Shown piece after piece: positions 52,366 through 61,145 of a stretch of DNA of 64,000 nucleotides (its first letter is position 1; every line of letters begins with the position of its first letter). The notes beneath the pieces were generated by a model that saw only the letters and a program-made list of their open reading frames with translations, searched no databases and was not told the origin of the DNA. Source of the stretch: Spirochaetales bacterium (GTDB lineage: Bacteria; Spirochaetota; Spirochaetia; Sphaerochaetales; Sphaerochaetaceae); contig JAFUXI010000071.1 in assembly GCA_017470995.1 (NCBI GenBank), forward strand, positions 39,457 through 103,456. The letters are read 5' to 3'. The position numbers were made by a program, and so were the translations under genes.

Positions 52366-53670
52366 ATGAGCATAGTTAAACCGCACAAGCTGGGCATCAT
52401 CACAGGGCCCGGTTCCGAGTATCTGTCCGGTAAGGTCATAAAGCACCTCAAGGGGCTCTATGTCGAGCGTTACCACAAGCTTTCCAAGAATCTGGCATAC
52501 AGGTACGGTATGACAGAGGAAGAGATTCTGAGGGAAGTCACATTCATCGATGATTTGGGAAACAAGAAGATTCCTTCCGGCAAGTGTCCGACCGAATTCA
52601 TCTGTCCCAACTTCGACATCCCCGTCAAATACACGAGGTTCCTCAACGGCGAAGTAAAGGCCGAAATCCTTGAGCCCGTTCGCGGAATCAGGATCTATAT
52701 CATCTATGATGTCACAAACGATGTCCCAATGAAGATAAACGGGTGTGAAAATCCAGTCAGTTTCTCAGTAAACGACCATATTATGATGCTCTTCACCATA
52801 GTCAATGCATTGAATTTGGCCGGAGCCGAGAGCGTTACGCTGGTTCTTCCCACCTATCCGTATGCACGTCAGCACAAGAAGAGTTCCAGAGAGGCTCTCA
52901 CTGCCGCTCTGTTCGGTCAGATGTGCGAAGGCCTCGGTGTGGAAAGAATCATCACGCTGGATATACACAGCAAGGAAATCGAGAACTGCTTCAGAAGAGT
53001 CCACCTCGAGAACCTGCATGCTTCCTACCAGATCCTGGTCGAGCTGAAGAAGATCATCGATATCTCGGATCCGAACATCACGGTCGTTTCTCCGGATGTC
53101 GGCGCAGTTGCCCGCAACAAGTTCTATGCCCAGATCCTGCACAGACCGCTTGCCATGCTCTACAAGGAGCGTGACTACTCGATAGTGACCACAGGTGCGA
53201 AGAACACCAACATCAAGAGCATCAACCTGCTGGGTGATGTCAACGGCAAGACAGTCATCATAGCAGACGATATGCTGGCCTCCGGCGGAACCATGCTCAT
53301 TGCCATGAAGTTCCTCCGTGAGCGCGGAGCCAAGAAGATCATCTGTATCGTCAGCCTTCCGTTCTTCAACGGCAATGCCATCGAGACCTTCGACAAGGCC
53401 CACGAGGAGGGAACCTTCGACTACATCATCGGAACCAATGTCGTCTATCACAACGACAGCCTCCTGTCGAAGAAATGGTTCATCCAGACCGATGCCAGCG
53501 AGCTCTTCGCCCGTACCATCAACCGTCTGCACCACGGCAGGGCAATCAGTCCTCTTCTTGACAACAGGAAGATTGTCCAGCGTCTAGTCGATGACGTGCA
53601 GAACGCCGCTGCAAAGAAGCAGAATGCAGAGACCAAGAAAGAGGAAGACACAAATGGAGATATCCAATAG
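52366..53670 (+). CDS. prs: Ribose-phosphate pyrophosphokinase
   Basis: This 434-aa enzyme makes PRPP from ribose 5-phosphate and ATP, feeding nucleotide, His and Trp synthesis. The PRPP-binding loop is VIIADDMLASGGTM, and LPTYPYARQHKKSSREALTA (key part YPYARQHKK) and ITLDIHSKEIENCF supply ATP and metal contacts. It is longer than the usual 310-320 aa because of an N-terminal extension and insertions, which spirochaetal forms also show. The ATG at 52366 follows GAGGGGG. It overlaps the aminotransferase gene by 17 bp and has a structured leader. Confidence 0.92.
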   Translation: MSIVKPHKLGIITGPGSEYLSGKVIKHLKGLYVERYHKLSKNLAYRYGMTEEEILREVTFIDDLGNKKIPSGKCPTEFICPNFDIPVKYTRFLNGEVKAEILEPVRGIRIYIIYDVTNDVPMKINGCENPVSFSVNDHIMMLFTIVNALNLAGAESVTLVLPTYPYARQHKKSSREALTAALFGQMCEGLGVERIITLDIHSKEIENCFRRVHLENLHASYQILVELKKIIDISDPNITVVSPDVGAVARNKFYAQILHRPLAMLYKERDYSIVTTGAKNTNIKSINLLGDVNGKTVIIADDMLASGGTMLIAMKFLRERGAKKIICIVSLPFFNGNAIETFDKAHEEGTFDYIIGTNVVYHNDSLLSKKWFIQTDASELFARTINRLHHGRAISPLLDNRKIVQRLVDDVQNAAAKKQNAETKKEEDTNGDIQ

Positions 53671-54853
53671 AATCCGCGGCTTCCAGGCCTCTCCGATCAG
53701 AAGACTCTCGCCCTATGCAAGGGCAGCCAAGGAAAGGGGAATCAAGGTCTATCATCTGAACATCGGCCAGCCCGATATCAGAAGCCCCAAGGAGGCCATC
53801 GAGGCCATCCACAGCTATCCGAACGATATCATCGCCTATGGCGAGAGCGACGGAGACCTCGCACTGCGCAAGGCCCTGGTCAAGTATTACCATGACTATG
53901 TGGATGTCGACATCACCGTAGATGACATCCTGATCACCACGGGCGGTTCGGAGGCAATCCTGTTCTCCCTGATGACGTTGTGCGATCCTGGCGATGAGAT
54001 CATAGTCCCCGAGCCTTACTACACGAACGTCCACTCCTTTGCAAGGATGGCCAACGTGAGCATAGTCCCGGTAACAAGCACCCTGGAGGATAACTTCGCC
54101 CTTCCGCCGTTGAGTCTGATAGAGGAGAGGATTACCAGCAAGACCCGTGCGATCCTTCTCAACAGCCCGAACAACCCCACGGGACACATCTACAGCCCCA
54201 AGGAGCTGGAGACCATAATCGGGATGTGCCGCGACCATGACATCTTCCTTATCATGGACGAGGTCTACCGCGAGTTCTGCTACGACAACCAGAAGTTCAC
54301 AAGCGTCCTCAAGTACACCGACTGCAACGAGCGCATCATCTGCATCGACAGCGTGTCCAAGCGTTTCTCGATGTGCGGTGCAAGAGTGGGAGCCCTGATC
54401 TGCCGTAACCGCAATGTAATCCGCGAGACGCTCAAGCTCAGCCAGGCCAGGCTGTGCTCGCCGACCGTGGAGCAGTACGCCTCCCTTGCAGCCTTCGGTG
54501 CTCCTCCTGCATACCTTGAGAACGTTAAGGCCGAGTACGAGAAGAGACGCAACTTCATAGTCAAGGCCCTTCGCTCGATTCCGGGTGTCAAATGCTCCAG
54601 ACCCAACGGAGCCTTCTACCTGATTGCGAGGCTTCCGGTAGAGGATGCGGAGGACTTCTCGATCTTCATGCTCAGGGATTTCTCCTACAACGGGGAGACC
54701 GTGATGCTGGCGCCGGCCGAAGGCTTCTATGAAAGCAAGGACCTCGGCCGCGATCAGGTGAGAATAGCATACGTTCTGAACACAGATGATCTAGAGAAAG
54801 CCTGTATCTGTCTTAAAGAGGGCTTGAAAGCTTACAACAACAGAACTTTTTAA
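53654..54853 (+). CDS. Class I/II aminotransferase
   Basis: This 399-aa PLP enzyme is an aspartate-aminotransferase-like protein. The PLP lysine lies in DSVSKRFSMCGARVG, and INSPNNPTGHIYSPKELE (key part SPNNPTG) and VYREFCYD are characteristic. The donor and acceptor cannot be fixed; aspartate or aromatic amino acid use is common in this branch. The start lies inside the prs coding region (17-bp overlap), so translation is coupled. Convergent with the HAD phosphatase gene after only 4 bp, with no visible terminator. Confidence 0.9.
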   Translation: MEISNRIRGFQASPIRRLSPYARAAKERGIKVYHLNIGQPDIRSPKEAIEAIHSYPNDIIAYGESDGDLALRKALVKYYHDYVDVDITVDDILITTGGSEAILFSLMTLCDPGDEIIVPEPYYTNVHSFARMANVSIVPVTSTLEDNFALPPLSLIEERITSKTRAILLNSPNNPTGHIYSPKELETIIGMCRDHDIFLIMDEVYREFCYDNQKFTSVLKYTDCNERIICIDSVSKRFSMCGARVGALICRNRNVIRETLKLSQARLCSPTVEQYASLAAFGAPPAYLENVKAEYEKRRNFIVKALRSIPGVKCSRPNGAFYLIARLPVEDAEDFSIFMLRDFSYNGETVMLAPAEGFYESKDLGRDQVRIAYVLNTDDLEKACICLKEGLKAYNNRTF

Positions 54854-54857
54854 ACTG

Positions 54858-55484
54858 TTAGACTAATTTAAGGATATCGTTTGGATCGCTGATGCTCCCG
54901 ATATCCTCTTTTGTGTATCCGAAGCCCCAGTTTACCTTGATGAAGTCGCATCCCGCGTCCCTGGCGCCCAGATAGTCGAAATGGGTATCTCCTACAAGCA
55001 CGCACTCCGAGCCCTTGAGCCCGAGCTTGACGAAGGACTCCTTCAGCAGCTGTGCCTTGTTCATGGTGCCTGTAAGGTCAATGCCTGCCTCGACGTCGAA
55101 GTACTTGTCGATACCGAAATGGGAGCACATGGTCTGAAGGATATCCTCATTCTTCATGCTCACGATTCCCAATGTGTATCCTCTTTCCTTCAGGGCCTTA
55201 AGCGTCTGGAGAATTCCGGGGTAGAAGTCCGAAAGGAAGCATCCCTCCCTGCTGTAGAAATCATGGTAGGCCTCGCAGAGCTTCTCGATTATGTCATCAT
55301 CCTTGATCTTGAATGTGATTCGGAAACAGTCGCCGAGCGGTGGGCCGATGAAACCTTCCCATTTCTCATCAGCTGCAACCGTGTAGCCGAGACTCTCCAT
55401 CGCAGCTCTGCCGGAGGCATATATTCCCCTTGATGTATCCATCAGGGTCCCGTCCATATCGAAGAATACTGCCTTGTACTTCAC
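54858..55484 (-). CDS. HAD-family phosphatase (phosphoglycolate phosphatase-like)
   Basis: This 208-aa protein is a haloacid-dehalogenase-superfamily phosphatase. The nucleophile motif is FFDMDGTLMDTS, motif II is IVSMKNED (Ser), and the acidic pair is in LVGDTHFDYLGARDAG. A C1-type cap is present. The start is GTG at 55484, overlapping the upstream stop as GTGA, with GGAGAG ahead; the longer reading to 55535 overlaps the neighbour and begins without family sequence. Likely removes phosphate from a small metabolite, possibly phosphoglycolate. Confidence 0.88.
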   Translation of the reverse strand: MKYKAVFFDMDGTLMDTSRGIYASGRAAMESLGYTVAADEKWEGFIGPPLGDCFRITFKIKDDDIIEKLCEAYHDFYSREGCFLSDFYPGILQTLKALKERGYTLGIVSMKNEDILQTMCSHFGIDKYFDVEAGIDLTGTMNKAQLLKESFVKLGLKGSECVLVGDTHFDYLGARDAGCDFIKVNWGFGYTKEDIGSISDPNDILKLV

Positions 55485-57691
55485 TTTGCTCTTCTCTCCA
55501 TCAGTCTTGTTCCGAGTTTCTCGACGATCTTCCATTCCCAGTCGGTGTAGCTGTTTCTGGAAATGCGCACATAATCCGCCTTCACGAACTGGCCGGAACC
55601 GTCATAGGAAAGCTCCAGGGAATTCCAGCTGTCCTTCTGGGATGCGAACATGACCGCACCGATGTTTTCACGTCTCTGTATGTTGAGCATCGGATCCTGC
55701 GTCTCGGAGAAGACTGCAACGGAAATGGTGGTATCGGGAATGGAGAACATCTTGTCCTTGCCGTCGATCAGCCAGGCTTTTCGGGCAAGCTCGATGAATC
55801 TTACTATTTCCTTCTTCTGCTCGAACGGACAGTTTGTCAGATACTGGACTATCGGGTTGTTCTTGGATGGGGCGCATCTGAGAATCTGGTCCAGAAGGGG
55901 CAGGGTCTGGTCCTCTGCGGGCTTGACCTGAGGCTCCGGTTCAGGCTCCGGTTCCGGTTCGGGTTCCTCAGACTCTGATTCGGACTCAACCACTGGCTCG
56001 CTTTCAGAGGTTTCTTCCTGCTGAGGTTCCTCCTCTGGTTCGCTTTCCGCCACTTCCTCTGTTTCAGATTCTTCCTCTTCGGGCTGACGTTCTTCTGCTA
56101 TAGGCTCGGTCGGCTCAACGAATCTTACGATCGGCTCCGGTTCTGCAGGCGGAGCTTCCTCTTCATCTTCTGCTATGAAGGGAGACTCGCTTGTAGGTTC
56201 AGGTTCCTCAACCGGCTCTTCCTTGACCGGTTCCTCGTCTTCTTCCGAATCGTCCATTATCGAGAACAGGGACTCTCCGTCGTAGGGATCGGGTTCATCG
56301 TCTTCCGGCGGAAGCTCGTCGTCTTCATCTTCGTCATCGTACCAGGCTCCGTGATCCTGCTCCTCAAGCATGGGATATTCCTTGAAATCGGATTTGCTGG
56401 CCTGGTTCAGATAATCATAAGCATCGGGGCTTACCAGGGCAGAGTATTCTGCAGGAGCTTCCTCTATGAGATCATCGTCATCATCCTCGAAGGGATCGTC
56501 CTCAGGATTCTCTTCTTCATCCTCGTCTTCCTCGGAAGGGCTCTGCTCAAGCACGGGTTCCTCGACCTCTGTCTGTACTATCTCCGGTTCGTCATCGTCT
56601 TCTTCCTCTTCGGAAGCTTCGCTCATCTCCGGTTCGTAATAGGTTTCCTCCGGCTCGTCGAAGGGGATATCATCTTCCTCCTCAATATCCTGAGGAGCTT
56701 CCTCGGGTTCTTCGGGAACTTTCTCGGGTTCAACGATTTCCTCTGCCTCTTCTTCTACAGGCTCTACGTCCTCGGTATCCTCGGGTGTTTCCTCTCCCTG
56801 TTCAGGTTGCTCTTCAACAATCTCTTCGACCGCTTCCGGCTCTTCTGCATGGGATTCTTCTTCAACCGGTTCTGCTTCCGGTTCGGGCTCCGGTTCAGTG
56901 ACGACAGGAATGCTGTCGGCAAACTTGTCTACGATCGGGGCTATCTCATTCAGGCTGTAGGCCGTTACGAAGCTGTAGTAGCTGTTTCCGTATTTTATGA
57001 ACGGGGTGGCCAGGGAACTCTTGCAGGAACCGATCAGGCCATAGCGGGAATCGGGCAGGGCAGCTTCGCTCCTCGGAACACTTGCCAGCTTCTGGCAGAG
57101 TTCGGTGGGAATGGATGTGTTGCGCTGGACATCGAAGTCCACGAAGACGCGGGCTTTCTGTGTCTCCATATCTATGAGCTTGAGAAATTCGTCGTTCAGG
57201 CCATCGTTCTTGCTGATGGTGATCAGGTTGTCATCGGGGAACACTGCCTCGTGGATGCGCCGGCGCTCCGAGAAGAGCTCGTCGGTATCGATCTCGCCTC
57301 TGGCGTGCTTCTGGAGAACCTCGTAATCAATGAACCTCATGGTTGACTTGACGTTCTCAAGCATGAGGCGGTGGAGATTCCTGGCGCATTTTGCAACTGC
57401 GGGGTTTTCTGCGTCAGTCGGCGCGAAATAGGTGACCTTCTGGAATGCTGCTGCGTGAAGGAAGACAATCAGACAATCCGTGGCACGTTTCTGGATAGGC
57501 TCTGTGCCGAAAGAGGATCTCTCGGTGCAGATGTGCCTCAGAAGGCTGCCGATGTTGAATTTATAGGCTTCCTTGGTGAGCTCGGATTTGTAGAGCTGGA
57601 TATAAGAAGCCTGCTGGCTGATATTCTTCTGCAGCTTCTCGGCTGAGATATTCGTCATGTCCTTCAGGTTCCATGAAAGATAACAGTTCAT
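55481..57691 (-). CDS. Large protein with a 330-residue acidic E/P-rich centre
   Basis: This 736-aa protein has three parts. Residues 1-265 form a globular N-terminal region of unknown fold. Residues about 266-594 are almost all Glu, Pro, Asp and Ser with short repeats such as EPEPEPEPE. Residues 595-736 form a C-terminal domain (LLDQILRCAPSKNNPIVQYLTNCPFEQKKEI onward, key part LRCAPSKNNP). No signal peptide is seen, so it may be cytoplasmic. The ATG at 57691 was chosen because TGGAG lies 6 nt before; a longer reading to 57757 is possible. The stop overlaps the HAD gene start. I do not recognise either end domain. Confidence 0.7.
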   Translation of the reverse strand: MNCYLSWNLKDMTNISAEKLQKNISQQASYIQLYKSELTKEAYKFNIGSLLRHICTERSSFGTEPIQKRATDCLIVFLHAAAFQKVTYFAPTDAENPAVAKCARNLHRLMLENVKSTMRFIDYEVLQKHARGEIDTDELFSERRRIHEAVFPDDNLITISKNDGLNDEFLKLIDMETQKARVFVDFDVQRNTSIPTELCQKLASVPRSEAALPDSRYGLIGSCKSSLATPFIKYGNSYYSFVTAYSLNEIAPIVDKFADSIPVVTEPEPEPEAEPVEEESHAEEPEAVEEIVEEQPEQGEETPEDTEDVEPVEEEAEEIVEPEKVPEEPEEAPQDIEEEDDIPFDEPEETYYEPEMSEASEEEEDDDEPEIVQTEVEEPVLEQSPSEEDEDEEENPEDDPFEDDDDDLIEEAPAEYSALVSPDAYDYLNQASKSDFKEYPMLEEQDHGAWYDDEDEDDELPPEDDEPDPYDGESLFSIMDDSEEDEEPVKEEPVEEPEPTSESPFIAEDEEEAPPAEPEPIVRFVEPTEPIAEERQPEEEESETEEVAESEPEEEPQQEETSESEPVVESESESEEPEPEPEPEPEPQVKPAEDQTLPLLDQILRCAPSKNNPIVQYLTNCPFEQKKEIVRFIELARKAWLIDGKDKMFSIPDTTISVAVFSETQDPMLNIQRRENIGAVMFASQKDSWNSLELSYDGSGQFVKADYVRISRNSYTDWEWKIVEKLGTRLMERRAK

Positions 57692-57774
57692 CGCGCACTC
57701 CATATGGGACAGTTTCCTATGATAAGTATCGCACATTAAAAATGTTTTATATAGCACTATAGATTCATTTTTTA

Positions 57775-57803
57775 TTGAAAAACGGTCCCGTATGGTTCAT
57801 ACT
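57775..57803 (+). promoter_or_regulatory. Candidate leaderless promoter of the NusG paralogue
   Basis: TTGAAA (57775-57780) and CATACT (57798-57803) are 17 bp apart. The GTG start at 57812 is 8 nt after the -10. The preceding in-frame TGA at 57776 excludes a longer gene. Confidence 0.5.
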
Positions 57804-57811
57804 CTGAGGCT

Positions 57812-58360
57812 GTGTATTTCTGTCTTAGTTGTCTGACCACAAAAGAAGAAGAGACCAGGGAACGGGTCACCAAGTTCCTCAGCACAGTGACTGACTGTGA
57901 GTTTCTGGTGTGGTTTCCCAAGAAAGAGGTCCGCGAGAAGCGAATGGGACGCTATGAGAGCGTCGAAAAGCCGATGTTCTCCAACTACATCTTCATATAC
58001 TGGGGAGGGGAGTCCGAGTCTGAATTTCCCTTCTATGACCTGAAGCGGATTCCTACCGTTCTGCGGATTCTTGGCTATGATGACAATACCCATGCCCTGA
58101 AGGGCAAGGACCTGGAATTCGCGAAATGGATACATACCCATGACGGTCACATCAAGCAGTCGAAGGTCATCTACAGGGAAGGACAGAGAATCCATATTAC
58201 AGATGGTCCGCTCAAGGGCTTTGACGGAAACGTGATAAAGGTTGACAAGCATCACAAGCGCATCACAGTGAGGTTCGTGTTCGGAGAGACCGTCTCGGAT
58301 ATCAGTTTTTCAGTGGAGTTCCTTTCAAAGGACATCGATTCTGCCACGCAGCAGCGGTAG
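57812..58360 (+). CDS. NusG-family transcription antitermination paralogue (LoaP/NusG-SP-like)
   Basis: This 182-aa protein has an NGN domain (VYFCLSCLTTKEEETRERVTKFL, key part FCLSCLTTKEEE) and a C-terminal KOW motif (REGQRIHITDGPLKGFDGNVIKVD, key part DGPLKGFDGNV). Unlike housekeeping NusG it is not beside rplK or secE. Specialised NusG proteins increase RNA polymerase processivity on particular long operons. The start is a GTG at 57812; an in-frame stop just upstream rules out others. It diverges from the acidic protein gene and is convergent with the next gene, so its target is not obvious locally. Confidence 0.83.
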   Translation: MYFCLSCLTTKEEETRERVTKFLSTVTDCEFLVWFPKKEVREKRMGRYESVEKPMFSNYIFIYWGGESESEFPFYDLKRIPTVLRILGYDDNTHALKGKDLEFAKWIHTHDGHIKQSKVIYREGQRIHITDGPLKGFDGNVIKVDKHHKRITVRFVFGETVSDISFSVEFLSKDIDSATQQR

Positions 58361-58362
58361 GA

Positions 58363-58872
58363 TCAGTTCTGCTTGGGGCTTTCCCAACCCAGCATGTTGT
58401 AGATCAGACTCTTGTCCTTCGCTGCCTTGGCGCAGGTGAAACGTATCTCATCATCACCCTTGTAGAGGATGAATCCCTTGCGTGCGGGCAGAACCTTGCC
58501 GAATCCTACCGATGTGATATCGGAAATATCGATTGCCCAGGCCTCCCTGCATGGGGTCTGGCGATGGAGCTTGTCTTCTGTTCTCTGGAGAAGTATCAGT
58601 CTGTCATCGACTCTGCAGAGCCTTCCCCTGACCAGGTCTGCCGTGGTATCTGCGGGGATCTTTCCGACGTAGAGATCCGACTCGGGCTGTTTCTCAAGAA
58701 CCTTCAGTACGTCCTTTCTGCTTACCCAGAACATTGCGAACCAATATAGGACTACAAGGCCGAACATCGACAGGAACAGGGGGATAAGGGTCAGCCTGGA
58801 CATGTAGACACCGGGGATGAATATGATGGCTGCAAACTCGGCAAGAATCAGGATGCGTACTATGGTCTTCAT
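58363..58872 (-). CDS. Membrane protein of unknown function
   Basis: This 169-aa protein has two N-terminal membrane helices (IVRILILAEFAAIIFIPGVYM and PLFLSMFGLVVLYWFAMFW) and a soluble domain with RVDDRLILLQR and DISDITSVGFGK, reminiscent of a PH-like YdbS/YcxB fold, though I cannot assign it firmly. The ATG at 58872 is preferred because the first Met at 58902 lies in the loop of the upstream hairpin. It is convergent with the NusG paralogue gene (2-bp gap). Confidence 0.65.
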   Translation of the reverse strand: MKTIVRILILAEFAAIIFIPGVYMSRLTLIPLFLSMFGLVVLYWFAMFWVSRKDVLKVLEKQPESDLYVGKIPADTTADLVRGRLCRVDDRLILLQRTEDKLHRQTPCREAWAIDISDITSVGFGKVLPARKGFILYKGDDEIRFTCAKAAKDKSLIYNMLGWESPKQN

Positions 58873-58885
58873 GCCTAGAAGATAG

Positions 58886-58918
58886 CATTGCAGGCCGGAC
58901 ATCGTCCAGCCTGCAATG
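58886..58918 (-). terminator. Hairpin after the membrane hydrolase gene
   Basis: CATTGCAGGC (58886-58895) pairs with GCCTGCAATG (58909-58918) and GGAC (58897-58900) with GTCC (58904-58907), with one mismatch. It follows the stop of the 58946-61132 gene on the minus strand but lacks a clear T-run. Confidence 0.5.
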
Positions 58919-58945
58919 AAGAAACGAGGTTATCGACTGACGGAA

Positions 58946-61132
58946 TCAATACATCGGTATGTATGATACGGAAGCCGAGATTGTCATCATGATGAAGATC
59001 ATGCACCAGCCGAGAGCTCCGGTCCAGACGTTGCCTGTTATCCTGTACAGCAGCCTGTTGAAGATCGGAAGGATGAACATCATCACCACAAGGGCGAAGA
59101 CCATGTTCACATAGAGCCAGATCTCGGTTCCGTTGCCCCAGTAGCCGTAGAACGGGGCACCCTGGGTGAAGTAGCAGACATAGTTGATCAGAAGGATGAA
59201 AGCAAGACCGATGCTGTTGGCCAGTGCACCGACAAGCAGGACCTTCCATTCCTTCCAGCCTTCGCGGGCGATGCTGCCGTTGACACGGATTGAGTTGGAG
59301 ATATAGAACACGAAAATCAGCGGGATGTACTCGATTGCTGTCACGAACATCCTGGCATTAATCGGTGCAGCCGAGACGAGCATGAACCTGAAGTCCTGAT
59401 GAAGCAGCTTGTAGCTGACAAATACCAGGAGGTAGAACGAGCAGAACATGATCAGGGACATCAGCAGTGCCTTGAGTGTGTTCACCAGTGCATTGGATTT
59501 GCCGGAGCAGATCTTGACTGTTTTGAACTTGCCCCAGTCGAACTCTTCCATCTCAACGCCCTTGGTCTTCGCGCGGGCCTTCTCAATGAAGTATTCCACA
59601 ATTGTGGTACCGAAGAAAATCACAAGACCGATGGCCCCGTTGATCACTGCCCACAGCAAAATTGCATTGATCATTCTTGCAGGGAACACGAATGTGTACA
59701 CGCTGGAGGAATTACCGGTCGGGAAGATGTTGATGGAGAGATTTGCGAGCGGGATGTAGTCGAGGCAGGCGATGACCGCAGTGACAATCATGCTGAACCA
59801 GAAGATCACCTTGTGTGCAACACTCTTTCTTGCGTGGGGATCAGGCTGGGCCATGACCTTCTGCTGGGCTTCCTTCATGGAGGCGAAGAAGGGGAGCTTG
59901 ACCAGGAAAGCACAGAGGGAGATTACGAAGGTGAATGCTGCTGCAAGGGCAAGGCCGTTGCAGATTTCCTTTCCGAGCCAGGTCTGGCAGGTTCCCTTGA
60001 GCGGGGAGCCCATGGCAAGGGTCTCGTTGAAGAAATCAATTGTATTGGCGATGCTGATCCTGTCATACATCTCGAAGCAGTGGTTGATGTTCTCCCTGTG
60101 GATGATACGGTAGGTTCCGTTTGCCATATCGCCGTATCCGTAGTCGTAGATCACATCGTCGTAGCTGTTCTTGGAGTTGTTCACTTCATTGATGAACCTG
60201 CGGGTTATGACCTCGAACGAGGAAGTATCGGTCTGATATCTGAAGGCGCCTTCATCGTAGTAGGCGTAGGAGAGGGCGGCATTGCTTCTGAGGTTTGCGT
60301 ACTTGTTTGCCGACGAGACCTTGATGTAGCCGGAGATGTAGACTGCCTTGATGATGCTCTCTTCGTAGCTTCCGAATGCCATGTCGGCAGCAAGGGTGCA
60401 GACGTTTCCGCCTCCTGCAGAGTGTCCTACGGCACCGAAGCGGGATCTGTCTACGAACTTGAAGTCATCAGTGTTGTTGTAGACATACTGAACCAGGAAC
60501 TCGATTCCGTTGGCTCCGGTTGTCGAAGTCTCCGTTGTACCTCCCTGTCCGCCCGGATCGAGACAGAAGACAACGGCTCCGCGCTTGGAAAGCTCGATGC
60601 AGTACTGTGCCATCGTTGCCTTGGTTCTCGTGAAGCCCGGAAGAACAAATACTGTCGGGGCAGGGTTGGCTTCGGTTGCCGTGGACGGCACATACATCGT
60701 TACGGAATAGGATGTGTCGTTTTTCATGGCAAAGCTCTTTCCGTTTATCTCTCCGCCGTTGTAGGAGAGCGTCATCTCCTTGGTCAGGGTGAAATCACTT
60801 ACCTTTACGGAGAAGCCTGATGTCTCGAAGCATTTTGCGATGAATCCGAACAGGAACACCAGAACGAAAGCGACGCACATGACGGTGAGGGCTTTCGGTT
60901 TCTTGGAAACCTTTGCCCCTGCCTGTGCTGCAGCTTCCCGGGCCGGCTCAAGATTCTGTCTCTTGTCAGTGATGATGAAACCGCACACCAGAGAAGCCAG
61001 TGCAAGTGCGGCAAAAAGGAAATAGATCTTGTTGGACAGTGCGAAGCAACAGGCAGCAACCACCATCAGAATGAATGTCAGAATGTAAAGACAGACGGAA
61101 GCTGCCTTCATTGCCTTGATTTTCTTTTCCAT
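58946..61132 (-). CDS. Polytopic membrane protein with an alpha/beta hydrolase domain
   Basis: This 728-aa protein begins with two to three membrane segments, then an extracytoplasmic alpha/beta hydrolase-type domain (about 125-380): FVLPGFTRTKATMAQYC, the nucleophile elbow GHSAGGG, and ENINHCFEMYD with a candidate catalytic His. The C-terminal half (about 395-728) has eight or so membrane helices. A hydrolase fused to such a membrane region is unusual and may act on envelope lipids or glycoconjugates. It is the last gene of a three-gene minus-strand operon and has a good GGGGGG before its ATG. Confidence 0.8.
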   Translation of the reverse strand: MEKKIKAMKAASVCLYILTFILMVVAACCFALSNKIYFLFAALALASLVCGFIITDKRQNLEPAREAAAQAGAKVSKKPKALTVMCVAFVLVFLFGFIAKCFETSGFSVKVSDFTLTKEMTLSYNGGEINGKSFAMKNDTSYSVTMYVPSTATEANPAPTVFVLPGFTRTKATMAQYCIELSKRGAVVFCLDPGGQGGTTETSTTGANGIEFLVQYVYNNTDDFKFVDRSRFGAVGHSAGGGNVCTLAADMAFGSYEESIIKAVYISGYIKVSSANKYANLRSNAALSYAYYDEGAFRYQTDTSSFEVITRRFINEVNNSKNSYDDVIYDYGYGDMANGTYRIIHRENINHCFEMYDRISIANTIDFFNETLAMGSPLKGTCQTWLGKEICNGLALAAAFTFVISLCAFLVKLPFFASMKEAQQKVMAQPDPHARKSVAHKVIFWFSMIVTAVIACLDYIPLANLSINIFPTGNSSSVYTFVFPARMINAILLWAVINGAIGLVIFFGTTIVEYFIEKARAKTKGVEMEEFDWGKFKTVKICSGKSNALVNTLKALLMSLIMFCSFYLLVFVSYKLLHQDFRFMLVSAAPINARMFVTAIEYIPLIFVFYISNSIRVNGSIAREGWKEWKVLLVGALANSIGLAFILLINYVCYFTQGAPFYGYWGNGTEIWLYVNMVFALVVMMFILPIFNRLLYRITGNVWTGALGWCMIFIMMTISASVSYIPMY

Positions 61133-61145
61133 ATTCCACCCCCCT

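Noticed and set aside
55920..56900. Possible tandem repeat or CRISPR-like array
   Set aside because: The repetitiveness comes from Glu/Pro codons in one open reading frame; there are no regular repeat-spacer units.
56351..57346. 331-aa plus-strand open frame rich in Leu and Phe
   Set aside because: It is the antisense of the Glu/Pro/Asp-rich centre (GAA and GAG read as TTC and CTC), so the apparent hydrophobic protein is an artefact.
59399..60820. 473-aa plus-strand open frame antisense to the membrane hydrolase gene
   Set aside because: It is the mirror of a well-supported minus-strand gene with membrane helices and hydrolase motifs; it has no ribosome site, and its composition reflects the codon pattern of the true gene.
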